Shown here in pieces: positions 1 through 7,067 of a stretch of DNA of 64,000 nucleotides; the first letter of the stretch is position 1; every line of letters starts with the position of its first letter. The DNA lies in the NCBI RefSeq assembly GCF_019063845.1, contig NZ_CP077683.1, positions 4,270,501 to 4,334,500 on the forward strand, read 5' to 3'. A program made the translations under genes and the position numbers. The stretch is from Geomonas subterranea. GTDB lineage: Bacteria; Desulfobacterota; Desulfuromonadia; Geobacterales; Geobacteraceae. The notes below the pieces were generated by a model, which saw nothing but the letters and a program-made list of their open reading frames with translations, ran no database searches and was not told where the DNA came from.

Positions 1-124
1 GACGGGATGCCACCGGCGAGAGGAACGTCGGCCCAAAGGGGCGGTTCATGCCGGCGCCGCGGAAAGCTTCGTCAATCTCCCTTCTCAGATTGTCCAGTTC
101 TCTGAAAACATCCCAACTTGCCAT
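1..124 (-). CDS. Hsp20/alpha-crystallin small heat shock protein (5' part only)
   Basis: Only the first 41 codons lie in the window; the gene runs off its left edge. The start ATG at 124-122 follows a strong AAGGAGG ribosome site. The N-terminus begins MASWDVFRELDNLRREID and continues with an FRGAGMNRPF-like segment, the usual opening of bacterial class-A Hsp20 chaperones. These proteins form oligomers that hold unfolding proteins for refolding by DnaK/ClpB. The alpha-crystallin core itself is outside the window, so the family call rests on the N-terminal pattern alone. Confidence 0.75.
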   Translation of the reverse strand, partial: MASWDVFRELDNLRREIDEAFRGAGMNRPFGPTFLSPVASR

Positions 125-162
125 GTCGATTACCTCCTTTCGGTGTGTCAATTTCTGCGGGT

Positions 163-190
163 AAGATAATCATCGTTTTTACGTTGTCAA
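163..190 (-). promoter_or_regulatory. Candidate promoter of the Hsp20 gene
   Basis: Read on the minus strand, TTGACA (190-185) is followed after 16 bases by TATCTT (168-163), about 40 bases before the Hsp20 start codon. This fits a sigma-70 promoter. No clear sigma-32 (CTTGAAA/CCCCAT) pattern and no CIRCE element was seen. Confidence 0.5.
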
Positions 191-301
191 GGGGGGGCGC
201 GGTGAAAAAACAACGGGGTTACGGCACGTTGCACCCGTGTCGTTTGCTTTTGCCTCCATTAGCGGTGGTGTTGGTGAGGGGGGATCGCGAAAGGAGCCCT
301 A

Positions 302-333
302 AGGGGACAGGCACCTGACGGAGCCAGTCCCCT
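302..333. repeat. Inverted repeat between the Hsp20 and YidB-family genes
   Basis: AGGGGAC at 302-308 pairs with GTCCCCT at 327-333 around an 18-base centre. It lies just past the stop of the YidB-family gene. It could act as a weak terminator or be a dispersed repeat; no T-run follows on either strand. Confidence 0.4.
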
Positions 334-358
334 CCTTCGGTGAGAGGCTGGGGCGGGC

Positions 359-760
359 CTACGAAAACCTGCTCTTCAGGAAGTCCAGACCCTTGCCGAC
401 GAGCCCCCCTTCCGGTGCCTTGCCGTCGGGGGTTGCCTGGTCGACCGCCTCGGGGAGAAGGCGGGTCAGCTTGGTGACGGTCTCATCGGTGGAGAGGCCG
501 GCTTTGTCGGCCAGTCGCTGCACCCGGTCCGCACCCAGGACCCCGTGCAGCTGGTTCGGGGTGACGGGAAGGTTGGGACCGGTGTCGATCCAGGAAGAGA
601 TGATGTGTCCGATCCCCTTTTGGTTGAAGGCCTGGATAATCCCGCCCAGTCCGCCGCTTTGGCGGTCGGTCAGCATCTCGATGATCCCTTGCATGAGGCC
701 GGCGTCCCCTCCGCCGGCCATGCCGCGCACCTTGCCGGCTACATCGTCTAAAATACCCAT
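359..760 (-). CDS. YidB family (DUF937) protein
   Basis: The 133-residue protein starts MGILDDVAGKVRG. It has the Gly-rich N-terminal part and the segment GGIIQAFNQKGIGHIISSW, followed by PNQLHGVLGADRVQRLA, typical of YidB/DUF937 proteins. No signal peptide is seen, so it is probably cytoplasmic. The family has no settled biochemical role. The ATG at 760 follows AAGGAGG at good spacing; an in-frame upstream extension to 823 has no ribosome site and was left out. Confidence 0.8.
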   Translation of the reverse strand: MGILDDVAGKVRGMAGGGDAGLMQGIIEMLTDRQSGGLGGIIQAFNQKGIGHIISSWIDTGPNLPVTPNQLHGVLGADRVQRLADKAGLSTDETVTKLTRLLPEAVDQATPDGKAPEGGLVGKGLDFLKSRFS

Positions 761-928
761 GTTATCCTCCTTGTCTGTGGTGTCCTGCTGGTGAGGGCGA
801 ACGCCGCGGCGCCGCACCCGCATCTTGCTTTAGTATTAATCTGTTTTAATGGATTCGGAAGTTTATCATGCAGATGGCCGGATGGAAGTGGCCGGATATA
901 CTTTGCCATCATGGCAAGGGGGTGGCGC

Positions 929-1378
929 ATGCATTCGATCGGTAACGTGGCATTGCTTGACCTGCGCAAGGTGGCGTTCCTGTGCTCACGCAAGTTTCCC
1001 CAGGAGGCGGCTGAAAAGGCGTACCGCTGGGCCGACGCGCAGCGCCTGGCAGGCACCTGCGTCATCTCCGGCTATCACTCGCCCATTGAGAAGGAGGTGC
1101 TCTGCAGGCTGCTGCAGGGCAACCAACCCATCATCATCGCTCTGGCGCAGGGGCTGAACCGGCTCGACCCTGAGTGGGAGCGGCACCTGGAGTCGGGACG
1201 TCTGCTGGTCATTTCCCGCTACGCCCAGAGTGTCAGCCACCCCTGCGAGTCCAAATGCTATCAGCGCAACAAGATGATGATCGACCTCGCCGACACCGTT
1301 GTCATAGCGCATGCCTCCCCTGGAGGGAGCCTGGAGCGGTTGTGCTCCGACTGCGCCGGTAAGGTCATGGTGCTGTGA
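929..1378 (+). CDS. Short DprA-like (SLOG fold) protein
   Basis: This 149-residue protein has the Rossmann-like SLOG pattern of DprA/Smf. It contains an early FLCSRKFP strand-loop, SGYHSPIEKEVLCRLL near residues 47-60, QPIIIALAQGL, SGRLLVIS, the QRNKMMIDLADTVVIAHA segment that matches the nucleotide-binding NR motif region of DprA, and PGGSLERLC. It lacks the N-terminal SAM-like and C-terminal winged-helix parts of full DprA (about 360 residues), so a role in DNA uptake should not be assumed. The start at 929 follows AGGGGG; ATG at 911 is an alternative with no good ribosome site. Confidence 0.7.
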   Translation: MHSIGNVALLDLRKVAFLCSRKFPQEAAEKAYRWADAQRLAGTCVISGYHSPIEKEVLCRLLQGNQPIIIALAQGLNRLDPEWERHLESGRLLVISRYAQSVSHPCESKCYQRNKMMIDLADTVVIAHASPGGSLERLCSDCAGKVMVL

Positions 1379-1413
1379 AGCGACTGGATCGGAAAATTCT
1401 AAAAATAAAAATA

Positions 1414-1442
1414 TTGACAATCCCGCCGCCCTTCTCTATAAA
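1414..1442 (+). promoter_or_regulatory. Strong sigma-70 type promoter before fur
   Basis: TTGACA at 1414-1419, a 17-base spacer and TATAAA at 1437-1442 make a near-consensus promoter on the plus strand. It gives fur a leader of about 200 bases. A GATAAC segment follows at once, but no convincing Fur box was found here. Confidence 0.7.
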
Positions 1443-1651
1443 CGATAACAACTTTCAAAACCAACCACTGCATTCATTCATTTGACCGTTTCACCCATCT
1501 GTCAATCAAGGGTTTAGCCGGGATGTGGACACGGCGGGGACGCTCTTGGCTCTACGCGTTTCTGTCAGTGGATTTTCAGGTTGTCAGCTTGAAAGTGAAT
1601 GTCATTGTATGGAGTGTCAGGAGGGTTCCCTCCGGTACCATGGAGGCGCAG

Positions 1652-2098
1652 GTGAATCAAACCAGACAGAAGGTGAAAGAGCAGTTCCGCCTTTTTCTTA
1701 CCAACAAAGGGCTCAAGGCCACCCTGCAGCGCAGCCTGATCCTCGATGCGTTCCTCGACCTTGACCGCTCCACCCATATCGACGAGTTGTACCTGATCTT
1801 GCGCGGCAAGCATCCCAACATAGGCCATGCCACCGTCTACCGTGCGCTGCGACTTTTCACCACCGCCGGCATAGCCCGGGAAATAAACCTGGGAGACGGT
1901 TTGACCCGTTACGAACTGGCCGGCGGCCGGCGGCACGACTACCTGGTCTGCAGCGACTGCGGCACGGTAACCGAATTCGAGAACAGCTCCATCGAACGGC
2001 ATCAAGCCGAAGTTGCGCGCTCCATGGGCTTCACGGTTCAGTCGCTGAAGATCGAATTGCGCGGCGTTTGCAACCGCTGCATGGCCCAGCCGGAATGA
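1652..2098 (+). CDS. fur: Fur family transcriptional regulator
   Basis: This 148-residue protein has a winged-helix N-terminal part (LKATLQRSLILDAFLDLDRSTHIDELY, then HPNIGHATVYRALRLFTTAGIA) and a C-terminal metal-binding dimer domain. Visible metal ligands are the HDYLVCSDCGTVTEF segment (CxxC) and CNRC near the end, a four-Cys structural zinc site as in Fur. The GTG at 1652 is chosen because GGAGG lies five bases before it; ATG at 1640 would add four residues but contains that ribosome site. It stands directly before the porin-feo cluster with Fur-box-like repeats, so it most likely represses iron uptake under iron sufficiency. Zur or PerR cannot be excluded by sequence alone. Confidence 0.85.
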   Translation: MNQTRQKVKEQFRLFLTNKGLKATLQRSLILDAFLDLDRSTHIDELYLILRGKHPNIGHATVYRALRLFTTAGIAREINLGDGLTRYELAGGRRHDYLVCSDCGTVTEFENSSIERHQAEVARSMGFTVQSLKIELRGVCNRCMAQPE

Positions 2099-2159
2099 CA
2101 CTCTAAGGCCACTCGCCAAAGTCACAATCAATGGCAGAAGTCGCTATGACGCTGGTTTC

Positions 2160-2172
2160 GTTCACGGTGAAC
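2160..2172. promoter_or_regulatory. Perfect short palindrome in the fur-porin gap
   Basis: GTTCAC and GTGAAC flank one central G. The site lies 60 bases after fur and 40 bases before the Fur-box-like repeats. It could be an operator for an unidentified regulator or part of the fur 3' end; nothing else supports it. Confidence 0.25.
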
Positions 2173-2182
2173 CTGTGACGTA

Positions 2183-2206
2183 AGGGAGAAGTCTTTTTTT
2201 TCTCCA
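2183..2206 (+). terminator. Candidate terminator after fur
   Basis: A short GGAGAA/TTCTCC inverted repeat contains a run of T residues. It would separate fur from the porin-feo operon. The stem is only six pairs and the T-run is partly inside it, so this is a weak call. Confidence 0.35.
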
Positions 2207-2211
2207 ATGAG

Positions 2212-2235
2212 TGAAAGTGGATTTCAGTTTTGAAA
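2212..2235. promoter_or_regulatory. Overlapping Fur-box-like repeats before the porin-feo operon
   Basis: Three half-sites alternate: TGAAA (2212-2216), TTTCA (2222-2226) and TGAAA (2231-2235), with spacers of five and four bases. Adjacent inverted TGAAA/TTTCA half-sites are the common core of Fur boxes, and overlapping copies are usual at strongly Fur-controlled promoters. The site is 113-136 bases before the porin start. The function is inferred from position and pattern. Confidence 0.55.
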
Positions 2236-2347
2236 GGCCGGGCCGATACGGTGGAATAGTCAACAAAGACCTGCTGATACAGCACATTTATTATGGCTCG
2301 TGAAGTTGAGTGAGTTGGAGCCGCAACAGAGAGAAGGGGATAGAGCT

Positions 2348-3781
2348 ATGGTCAAAGTGAAGAAGAATACCGTGTCCGGGATGTTCCTGTTGGGAAGTCT
2401 TTTACTTGCTTCAGGGACGGCGTTCGCCCTGCACCCCGATCTCGTAGTGCCTGAGAAGGTGGAGTGCAAAGTAAAGGCCTGCCAGGAGATCCTGCGCCTG
2501 GGCAACAAGTACCAGGTAGAGGGGCTCTTCACCAAGGAATTCCAGGAAGGAAAAGCAGCGTGCAGCCGTATGGACGTGGCGCTGGCGGTGCATCTTCTTA
2601 CCGAGAAGATGGCGGAGAAGGTGGTCAAGGAGGGGAACCAGGCGGTGGACAAGGAGGATCTCGTGCTCCTGAGCGACCTGAAGGAGGAACTCCGCGCCGA
2701 GATGCTCCTGGTCGGCACCAGGACCTTCCAGTCGCGCCACGAGGATCTCGGGACCCGGTTCACCGCCCTCACCAAGAACATCTCCCTTTCCGGCGGCATG
2801 GTTGGCGTGCTGCATGGCTCCATCGGCAACAAGCCCAAGGACTCAACGGACGTGGTGGGACGTGCCGACCTCGTCTTCAATTTCAAGGTCGGCGAGAACA
2901 CCATCGCGGTTATCGATGTCGAGGCGACCGGCGGCGACGGCATCGACTCCAAGGCCGCCTCCTTCTCCGGGCTGAACGGCGTGGCCGGCTCCACCGGAGA
3001 CCGCGTCCGCTTCCGCGAGGCATGGGTCGAGCATTCCGCTTTCAACGACCGCCTGCTGCTGACCGCGGGGAAGGTGGATCTCTCCAATTACTTCGACAGC
3101 AACGCCGTTGCGGGCGATGAAAACAGCCAGTTCCTCTCCGGCGCCTTCGTACATTCCGCGGTGCTTCCCTTCCCGGCAAACGGCCCGGGCGCGCGCATCC
3201 AGGCCAAGCTGGCGGAGCCGGTCATCTTCGGCCTCGGTTACGGCAGCGGCGACGCCGACAGCGCGGACAGCTCCGACAGCGCCAACATCTTCGACCACGG
3301 CTTCGGCATCGCCGAACTGGATTACAAGCACAAGGTGGGTGAGCTGGAAGGAAACTACCGGATCTACGGGGCCTTCGACGGCGCTGCGGCGGACGGCGTC
3401 GGCAAGCTGGTCGCCAAAAACGCCTACAGCGTGGGCGTAAGCTTCGACCAGCAGGTCACCGACAAGCTCACCCTCTTCGCCCGCTACGGCCAGCGCGACA
3501 AGGACGTCTATGCGGCGACCCGCGCCTGGAGCGCCGGCGGCCACTACCAGGGGCTCATCACCGGGCGCAAGGACGACGTGCTCGGCTTCGCCTACGGACA
3601 GGTGAAGGCGGCCCGGACCGTGGCCGACGCCCAGGAGAAACTCGCAGAACTCTACTACCGGTACAAGGTGAGCGACCAGATCGAGATCTCGCCGGTGGCG
3701 CAGTACCTGGTGAACCCGGCCGGCATCGGCGCCAGCGACAACGTGGTCGCCCTCGCCCTGCGCGCCAAGATCAGCTTCTAG
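2348..3781 (+). CDS. Outer-membrane porin of the feo cluster
   Basis: The 477-residue protein begins with a signal peptide (MVKVKKN, then a hydrophobic stretch ending SGTAFA). After it comes an SLH-like or helical N-terminal segment with two Cys (KVECKVKACQEIL), a coiled region (about residues 75-130), then a long alternating beta pattern such as FREAWVEHSAFNDRLLLTAGKVDLSNYFDSNAV, ending in the C-terminal aromatic ALRAKISF. This fits carbohydrate-selective (OprB-like) porins. It is followed by feoA and preceded by Fur-box-like repeats, so it may let Fe(II) or a ligand cross the outer membrane. That role is inference. Start chosen by AAGGGG before ATG 2348. Confidence 0.75.
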   Translation: MVKVKKNTVSGMFLLGSLLLASGTAFALHPDLVVPEKVECKVKACQEILRLGNKYQVEGLFTKEFQEGKAACSRMDVALAVHLLTEKMAEKVVKEGNQAVDKEDLVLLSDLKEELRAEMLLVGTRTFQSRHEDLGTRFTALTKNISLSGGMVGVLHGSIGNKPKDSTDVVGRADLVFNFKVGENTIAVIDVEATGGDGIDSKAASFSGLNGVAGSTGDRVRFREAWVEHSAFNDRLLLTAGKVDLSNYFDSNAVAGDENSQFLSGAFVHSAVLPFPANGPGARIQAKLAEPVIFGLGYGSGDADSADSSDSANIFDHGFGIAELDYKHKVGELEGNYRIYGAFDGAAADGVGKLVAKNAYSVGVSFDQQVTDKLTLFARYGQRDKDVYAATRAWSAGGHYQGLITGRKDDVLGFAYGQVKAARTVADAQEKLAELYYRYKVSDQIEISPVAQYLVNPAGIGASDNVVALALRAKISF

Positions 3782-3857
3782 GAAAGGACGGACTTCGCGG
3801 GAAGGGTGCCCGGCAAGGGCGCCCGCCTGCTGCACTGAAACGATGAAAGGAGCATCC

Positions 3858-4112
3858 ATGATACCTCTGGGACTGTTAAGCGCGGGAGAAAACGGCGAGA
3901 TCGTCGAGATCATGTTCGGCAGGGGGGCGGCCGGCGGCAGCTTGGACCCCGAACATGAAAAGACCATGGTCCGGGTCGAGGAGATGGGGCTCAGGATCGG
4001 CAAACGTGTGGAAATGCTGACCAACGGCGGCAACACCATCCTGCTCAGGGTGGACGAGGCGAGGATTGCCTTGGCCCGCCGTATGGCAATGAAAATCATG
4101 GTGAGGAGATAG
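3858..4112 (+). CDS. feoA: FeoA family protein (first copy)
   Basis: This 84-residue SH3-like protein has the FeoA pattern: MIPLGLLSAGENGEIVEI, EEMGLRIGKRVEML, and a final DEARIALARRMAMKIMV segment. FeoA works at the cytoplasmic face with FeoB. ATG 3858 follows AAAGGAG; an ATG at 3843 would add five residues but includes that site. The stop is four bases before the second feoA start, so both copies are probably co-translated. Confidence 0.85.
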   Translation: MIPLGLLSAGENGEIVEIMFGRGAAGGSLDPEHEKTMVRVEEMGLRIGKRVEMLTNGGNTILLRVDEARIALARRMAMKIMVRR

Positions 4113-4116
4113 GGTG

Positions 4117-4344
4117 ATGAATCTGGCAAAGCTTAAACCGGGGCAGAAGGGGAAGATCACGTCGATCGGTTCCATCGGGCCGCTGAAAAGGCGGCTGATG
4201 GATATGGGAGTGCTGGTGGGCGAGGACGTCAAGGTGCTCAAGGTGGCGCCGATGGGCGACCCGATCGAGGTGAGCATCAAGAGCTACAACCTGTCGCTCC
4301 GGAAGAAGGAAGCGGAAGGCATCGCGGTGGAGGTGGCAGGATGA
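4117..4344 (+). CDS. feoA: FeoA family protein (second copy)
   Basis: A second SH3-like FeoA of 75 residues: MNLAKLKPGQKGKITSI, then LKRRLMDMGVLVGEDVKVL, GDPIEVSIKSYNLSLRKKEAEGI. It differs clearly from the first copy, so this is not a recent duplication. ATG 4117 is preceded by GAGGAG; GTG at 4114 is an equal-frame alternative. Its stop overlaps the feoB start (ATGA), a sign of translational coupling. Confidence 0.88.
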   Translation: MNLAKLKPGQKGKITSIGSIGPLKRRLMDMGVLVGEDVKVLKVAPMGDPIEVSIKSYNLSLRKKEAEGIAVEVAG

Positions 4345-6554
4345 GTAACCAGCTGAAGCACAAGGACGAGGAACTGGATGCCGAGGTTTCCGGTCACAGC
4401 GTTGCCGCGCGCACCATCACGGTGGCCGTGGCAGGGAACCCCAACTCCGGCAAGTCGACCCTGATCAACGCCATCGCCGGCACCCGCCTGCACGTCGGCA
4501 ACTGGGCCGGGGTGACGGTGGAGAAAAAGGAGGCCCTCTTCGAGTTCGGCGGCAGGAAGATCCGGCTGGTCGACCTTCCCGGCACCTACTCGCTCTCCCC
4601 GTACTCGCAGGAAGAGATCGTGGCGCGCGACTACCTGGTACACGAGCGCCCGGACCTGATCATCAACGTGGTCGACGCCACCAACCTGGAGCGCAACCTC
4701 TACCTCACCGTGCAGATCATGGAGCTGGGCATCCCGGTGGTGATGGCGCTCAACATCTACGACGAGGCCACCGAGAAGGGCTACCGCATCGACGCCAAGG
4801 CGATGGAAGAGATGCTGGGGATCGCCGTGGTCCCCACCTCGGCCACAAAGAAGACCGGCCTCGACGAACTGCTGGCGACGGCGCTGCGGGTGGCCGACGC
4901 CCCGAAGCGCCGGGCCCCGAAGAAGCTCAACTACGGTGAGGACATAGAGGTTGCCTGCGACTACCTGGCCAAGTCCTTCCGTACCAGCTACCCGGCGCTG
5001 ATCGATAACTACCCGCAGCGCTGGCTGCTCTTGAAGCTCATGGAGCAGGACAGCCACGTCATGAAGGAACTGGGGCTGGACAACCTCGACTTCCTGGACC
5101 AGGCGCTGCACCACCTGAGGAGGGCCCACGGCGAGGACATCGAGTCCATCATGGCCGACGCCCGCTACTCGCTCGCCTCCGGGCTCACCCGGGAGGTGCT
5201 GCACAAGCCGGAGCTGCGCCAGACCGAACTGACGGAGAAGATCGACAAGTTCGTGCTGAACCGGTTCCTGGGCATCCCGATCTTCATGGCCGCCATGTGG
5301 CTTTTGTTCAAGTTCACCTTCGACCTCTCCGCCCCCTTCGGCAAGTGGATCGGCGCCATGACCGACGGCCCCTTCAAGCGCTGGGCCTCGGCCATCCTGA
5401 CCCCGCTCGGGGCGCCGGACTGGACCGTGTCGCTGGTGAACGACGGGGTGATCGCCGGGGTGGGATCGGTGCTGGTCTTCGTACCCGTGATCTTCGCCAT
5501 GATGTTCTTCATCACCTTCCTCGAAGGGAGCGGCTACATGGCGCGCGCGGCCTTCGTCATGGACCGCACCATGCACTCCATCGGACTGCACGGCAAGTCC
5601 TTCATCCCGATGCTGCTCGGTTTCGGCTGCAACGTTCCCGGCATCTACGCGACGAGAACGCTGGAGAACCCCAAGGACAAGGTGCTTACCGCGCTGCTCG
5701 TGCCGCTCATGTCCTGCGGCGCCCGGCTGCCGGTGTACGTGCTCTTCGTCGGCATCTTCTTCCCCAAGAATTCCAGCACCGTGATCTGGTCGCTGTACAT
5801 CATGGGGATCCTGCTCGCGGTCGGCATGGGGCTCATCTTCAAGAGGACGCTGTTCCGCGGCGAGGCGCCCATGTTCATCATGGAACTCCCCCCTTACCGC
5901 ATGCCGAGCCTGCACAGCCTCTGCGTGCACACCTGGGAGAAGGGGAAGCACTTCCTTTTCAAGGCCGGAACCTACATCTTCGCCGTCTCAGTGCTGGTCT
6001 GGTTCCTGCTGAACCTCCCCTGGGGCGTCGAGCACAAGCGTGATTCCTACCTGGGCCAGGCGGGCGCCGCCGTAGCCCCCATCTTCCAGCCGGTCGGCTT
6101 CGGCACCTGGGAGGCCGCCTCCTCGCTGATCACGGGAGTCATCGCCAAGGAAATCGTCGTGGGGACCATGGGCGAGATCTACGCGCCCAAGAAGGACGAG
6201 AAGAAGGAAGTCCCGACCCTGAAGGAAGACCTGAAGGAAGTGGTGACCTCCTTCGGCGATGCCTGCGTCACCGCGGTCAAGACCCTGCTCTATCTGCCCC
6301 AGGCGGAGGAGAAGGAGGAGGACCGGGGCGGTCTCAATGTGGCCATCCTCGGTGCGTTCACGCCGCTTAGCGCTTACGCCTTCATGGCCTTCGTCCTGCT
6401 CTACATGCCGTGCGTCGTGGCGATAGCGGCGATGCGGCAGGAGTTCGGCACCTGGAAGTGGGCCGGTGTGGGACTGTTCTATCAGACGGCGCTGGCGTGG
6501 ACCGCAGCGCTCATCATCTACCAGGGGGGACGTCTCCTGGGTCTGGGAGGTTGA
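4341..6554 (+). CDS. feoB: Ferrous iron transporter FeoB
   Basis: This 737-residue inner-membrane Fe(II) transporter has an N-terminal G domain with G1 GNPNSGKST (about 33-40), G3 DLPGTYS, G4 NIYD and a G5-like TSATKKTG. Two Gate regions follow with their conserved Cys: GFGCNVPG (about 430) and MSCGARLP (about 460), and about ten membrane segments. Length fits full FeoB. The start ATG overlaps the second feoA stop. It is followed two bases later by a Cys-rich membrane peptide. Regulation by Fur is likely from the upstream boxes and adjacent fur gene. Confidence 0.97.
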   Translation: MSNQLKHKDEELDAEVSGHSVAARTITVAVAGNPNSGKSTLINAIAGTRLHVGNWAGVTVEKKEALFEFGGRKIRLVDLPGTYSLSPYSQEEIVARDYLVHERPDLIINVVDATNLERNLYLTVQIMELGIPVVMALNIYDEATEKGYRIDAKAMEEMLGIAVVPTSATKKTGLDELLATALRVADAPKRRAPKKLNYGEDIEVACDYLAKSFRTSYPALIDNYPQRWLLLKLMEQDSHVMKELGLDNLDFLDQALHHLRRAHGEDIESIMADARYSLASGLTREVLHKPELRQTELTEKIDKFVLNRFLGIPIFMAAMWLLFKFTFDLSAPFGKWIGAMTDGPFKRWASAILTPLGAPDWTVSLVNDGVIAGVGSVLVFVPVIFAMMFFITFLEGSGYMARAAFVMDRTMHSIGLHGKSFIPMLLGFGCNVPGIYATRTLENPKDKVLTALLVPLMSCGARLPVYVLFVGIFFPKNSSTVIWSLYIMGILLAVGMGLIFKRTLFRGEAPMFIMELPPYRMPSLHSLCVHTWEKGKHFLFKAGTYIFAVSVLVWFLLNLPWGVEHKRDSYLGQAGAAVAPIFQPVGFGTWEAASSLITGVIAKEIVVGTMGEIYAPKKDEKKEVPTLKEDLKEVVTSFGDACVTAVKTLLYLPQAEEKEEDRGGLNVAILGAFTPLSAYAFMAFVLLYMPCVVAIAAMRQEFGTWKWAGVGLFYQTALAWTAALIIYQGGRLLGLGG

Positions 6555-6556
6555 AA

Positions 6557-6682
6557 ATGGGAGTTGCTGACGTAATCATTGCCGGCGCCATCGTGGCCGG
6601 AGCCTGCTACATCCTGTACGCTACGCTGTGGAAGAAGAAGGGGTGCTGCGGCTGCGAAGGCGGGAGCTGCTGCAAGAAGTAG
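6557..6682 (+). CDS. FeoB-associated Cys-rich membrane protein
   Basis: A 41-residue protein starts two bases after the feoB stop. It has one N-terminal membrane helix (ADVIIAGAIVAGACYILYA), a basic KKK stop-transfer, and a cluster of five Cys at the end (KKKGCCGCEGGSCCKK). This is the form of the small Cys-rich proteins found after feoB in many bacteria, thought to take part in iron transfer or FeoB assembly, sometimes in place of FeoC. No FeoC-like winged-helix gene is present here. A terminator follows. Confidence 0.85.
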   Translation: MGVADVIIAGAIVAGACYILYATLWKKKGCCGCEGGSCCKK

Positions 6683-6694
6683 AGGCTTGAAACA

Positions 6695-6723
6695 AGGGCC
6701 GGGGGAAGTTCCCCGGCCCTTTC
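6695..6723 (+). terminator. Terminator of the feo operon
   Basis: A ten-pair GC-rich stem (AGGGCCGGGG with CCCCGGCCCT) and a six-base loop are followed by TTT. It ends the porin-feo operon and, since the next gene is on the other strand, may serve both. Confidence 0.75.
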
Positions 6724-6741
6724 ACGTGTCTGGATCGGCTT

Positions 6742-6918
6742 TCAGGCGTAGACCGAGAAGCCCTCCGGCGGGTTCACCGCCGTGGCTTGCTGGGCCAGGA
6801 TATTGGCCATCTGCATCTGGGCATTGGCCGCGTTCTTCATCAACTCCATGGCGGCCGACTCCCGGGCGAGAGCGGCGGCGCCTGCTATCTGCATGGTTGC
6901 TATGGTGGTTACATCCAT
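6742..6918 (-). CDS. YjfB-family putative motility protein (58 residues)
   Basis: This short gene starts at ATG 6918 after a strong GCAGGAGGT site and ends at TGA 6742. The protein begins MDVTTIATMQIAG, continues with the helical ALARESAAMELMKNAAN and a Gln/Met-rich stretch, and ends with PPEGFSVYA. The short helix with an M(D)-x-T/S-IA start and NPP-x-G-x-x-VDxYA-like end matches the YjfB/putative motility protein family. A sigma-28-like promoter lies about 45 bases upstream, which supports the motility link. Biochemical role unknown. Confidence 0.75.
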   Translation of the reverse strand: MDVTTIATMQIAGAAALARESAAMELMKNAANAQMQMANILAQQATAVNPPEGFSVYA

Positions 6919-6960
6919 CTGCGACCTCCTGCTGGGCCCTTACCTCGGGCGCTGCAGCTC

Positions 6961-6988
6961 TTTTCGGCACCTGAGGGCCAAGTCTTGA
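6961..6988 (-). promoter_or_regulatory. Candidate sigma-28 (FliA) promoter for the YjfB-family gene
   Basis: On the minus strand TCAA (6988-6985) is separated by 16 bases from GCCGAAAA (6968-6961), close to the FliA pattern TAAA-N15-GCCGATAA. The -10 lies about 43 bases before the start codon. The spacer is one base longer than consensus. Confidence 0.45.
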
Positions 6989-7022
6989 GGTAAATTTCGC
7001 GACCGGCTCCGGGGTTGTCCGG

Positions 7023-7049
7023 TCCCCCCTCCCCTTGCGGGAGGGGGAG
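7023..7049. repeat. GGGAGGGG-type palindromic repeat
   Basis: CCCCTCC and GGAGGGG arms around a TTGC centre form a hairpin just past the stop of the hydrolase-OsmC gene. Similar hairpins recur at many gene ends in this window. Confidence 0.55.
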
Positions 7050-7067
7050 ACAAACCGAAGCTGGGGC

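Noticed and set aside
118..318. Plus-strand open frame of 66 codons at the left end
   Set aside because: It covers the promoter and leader of the minus-strand Hsp20 gene and has no ribosome site or family features.
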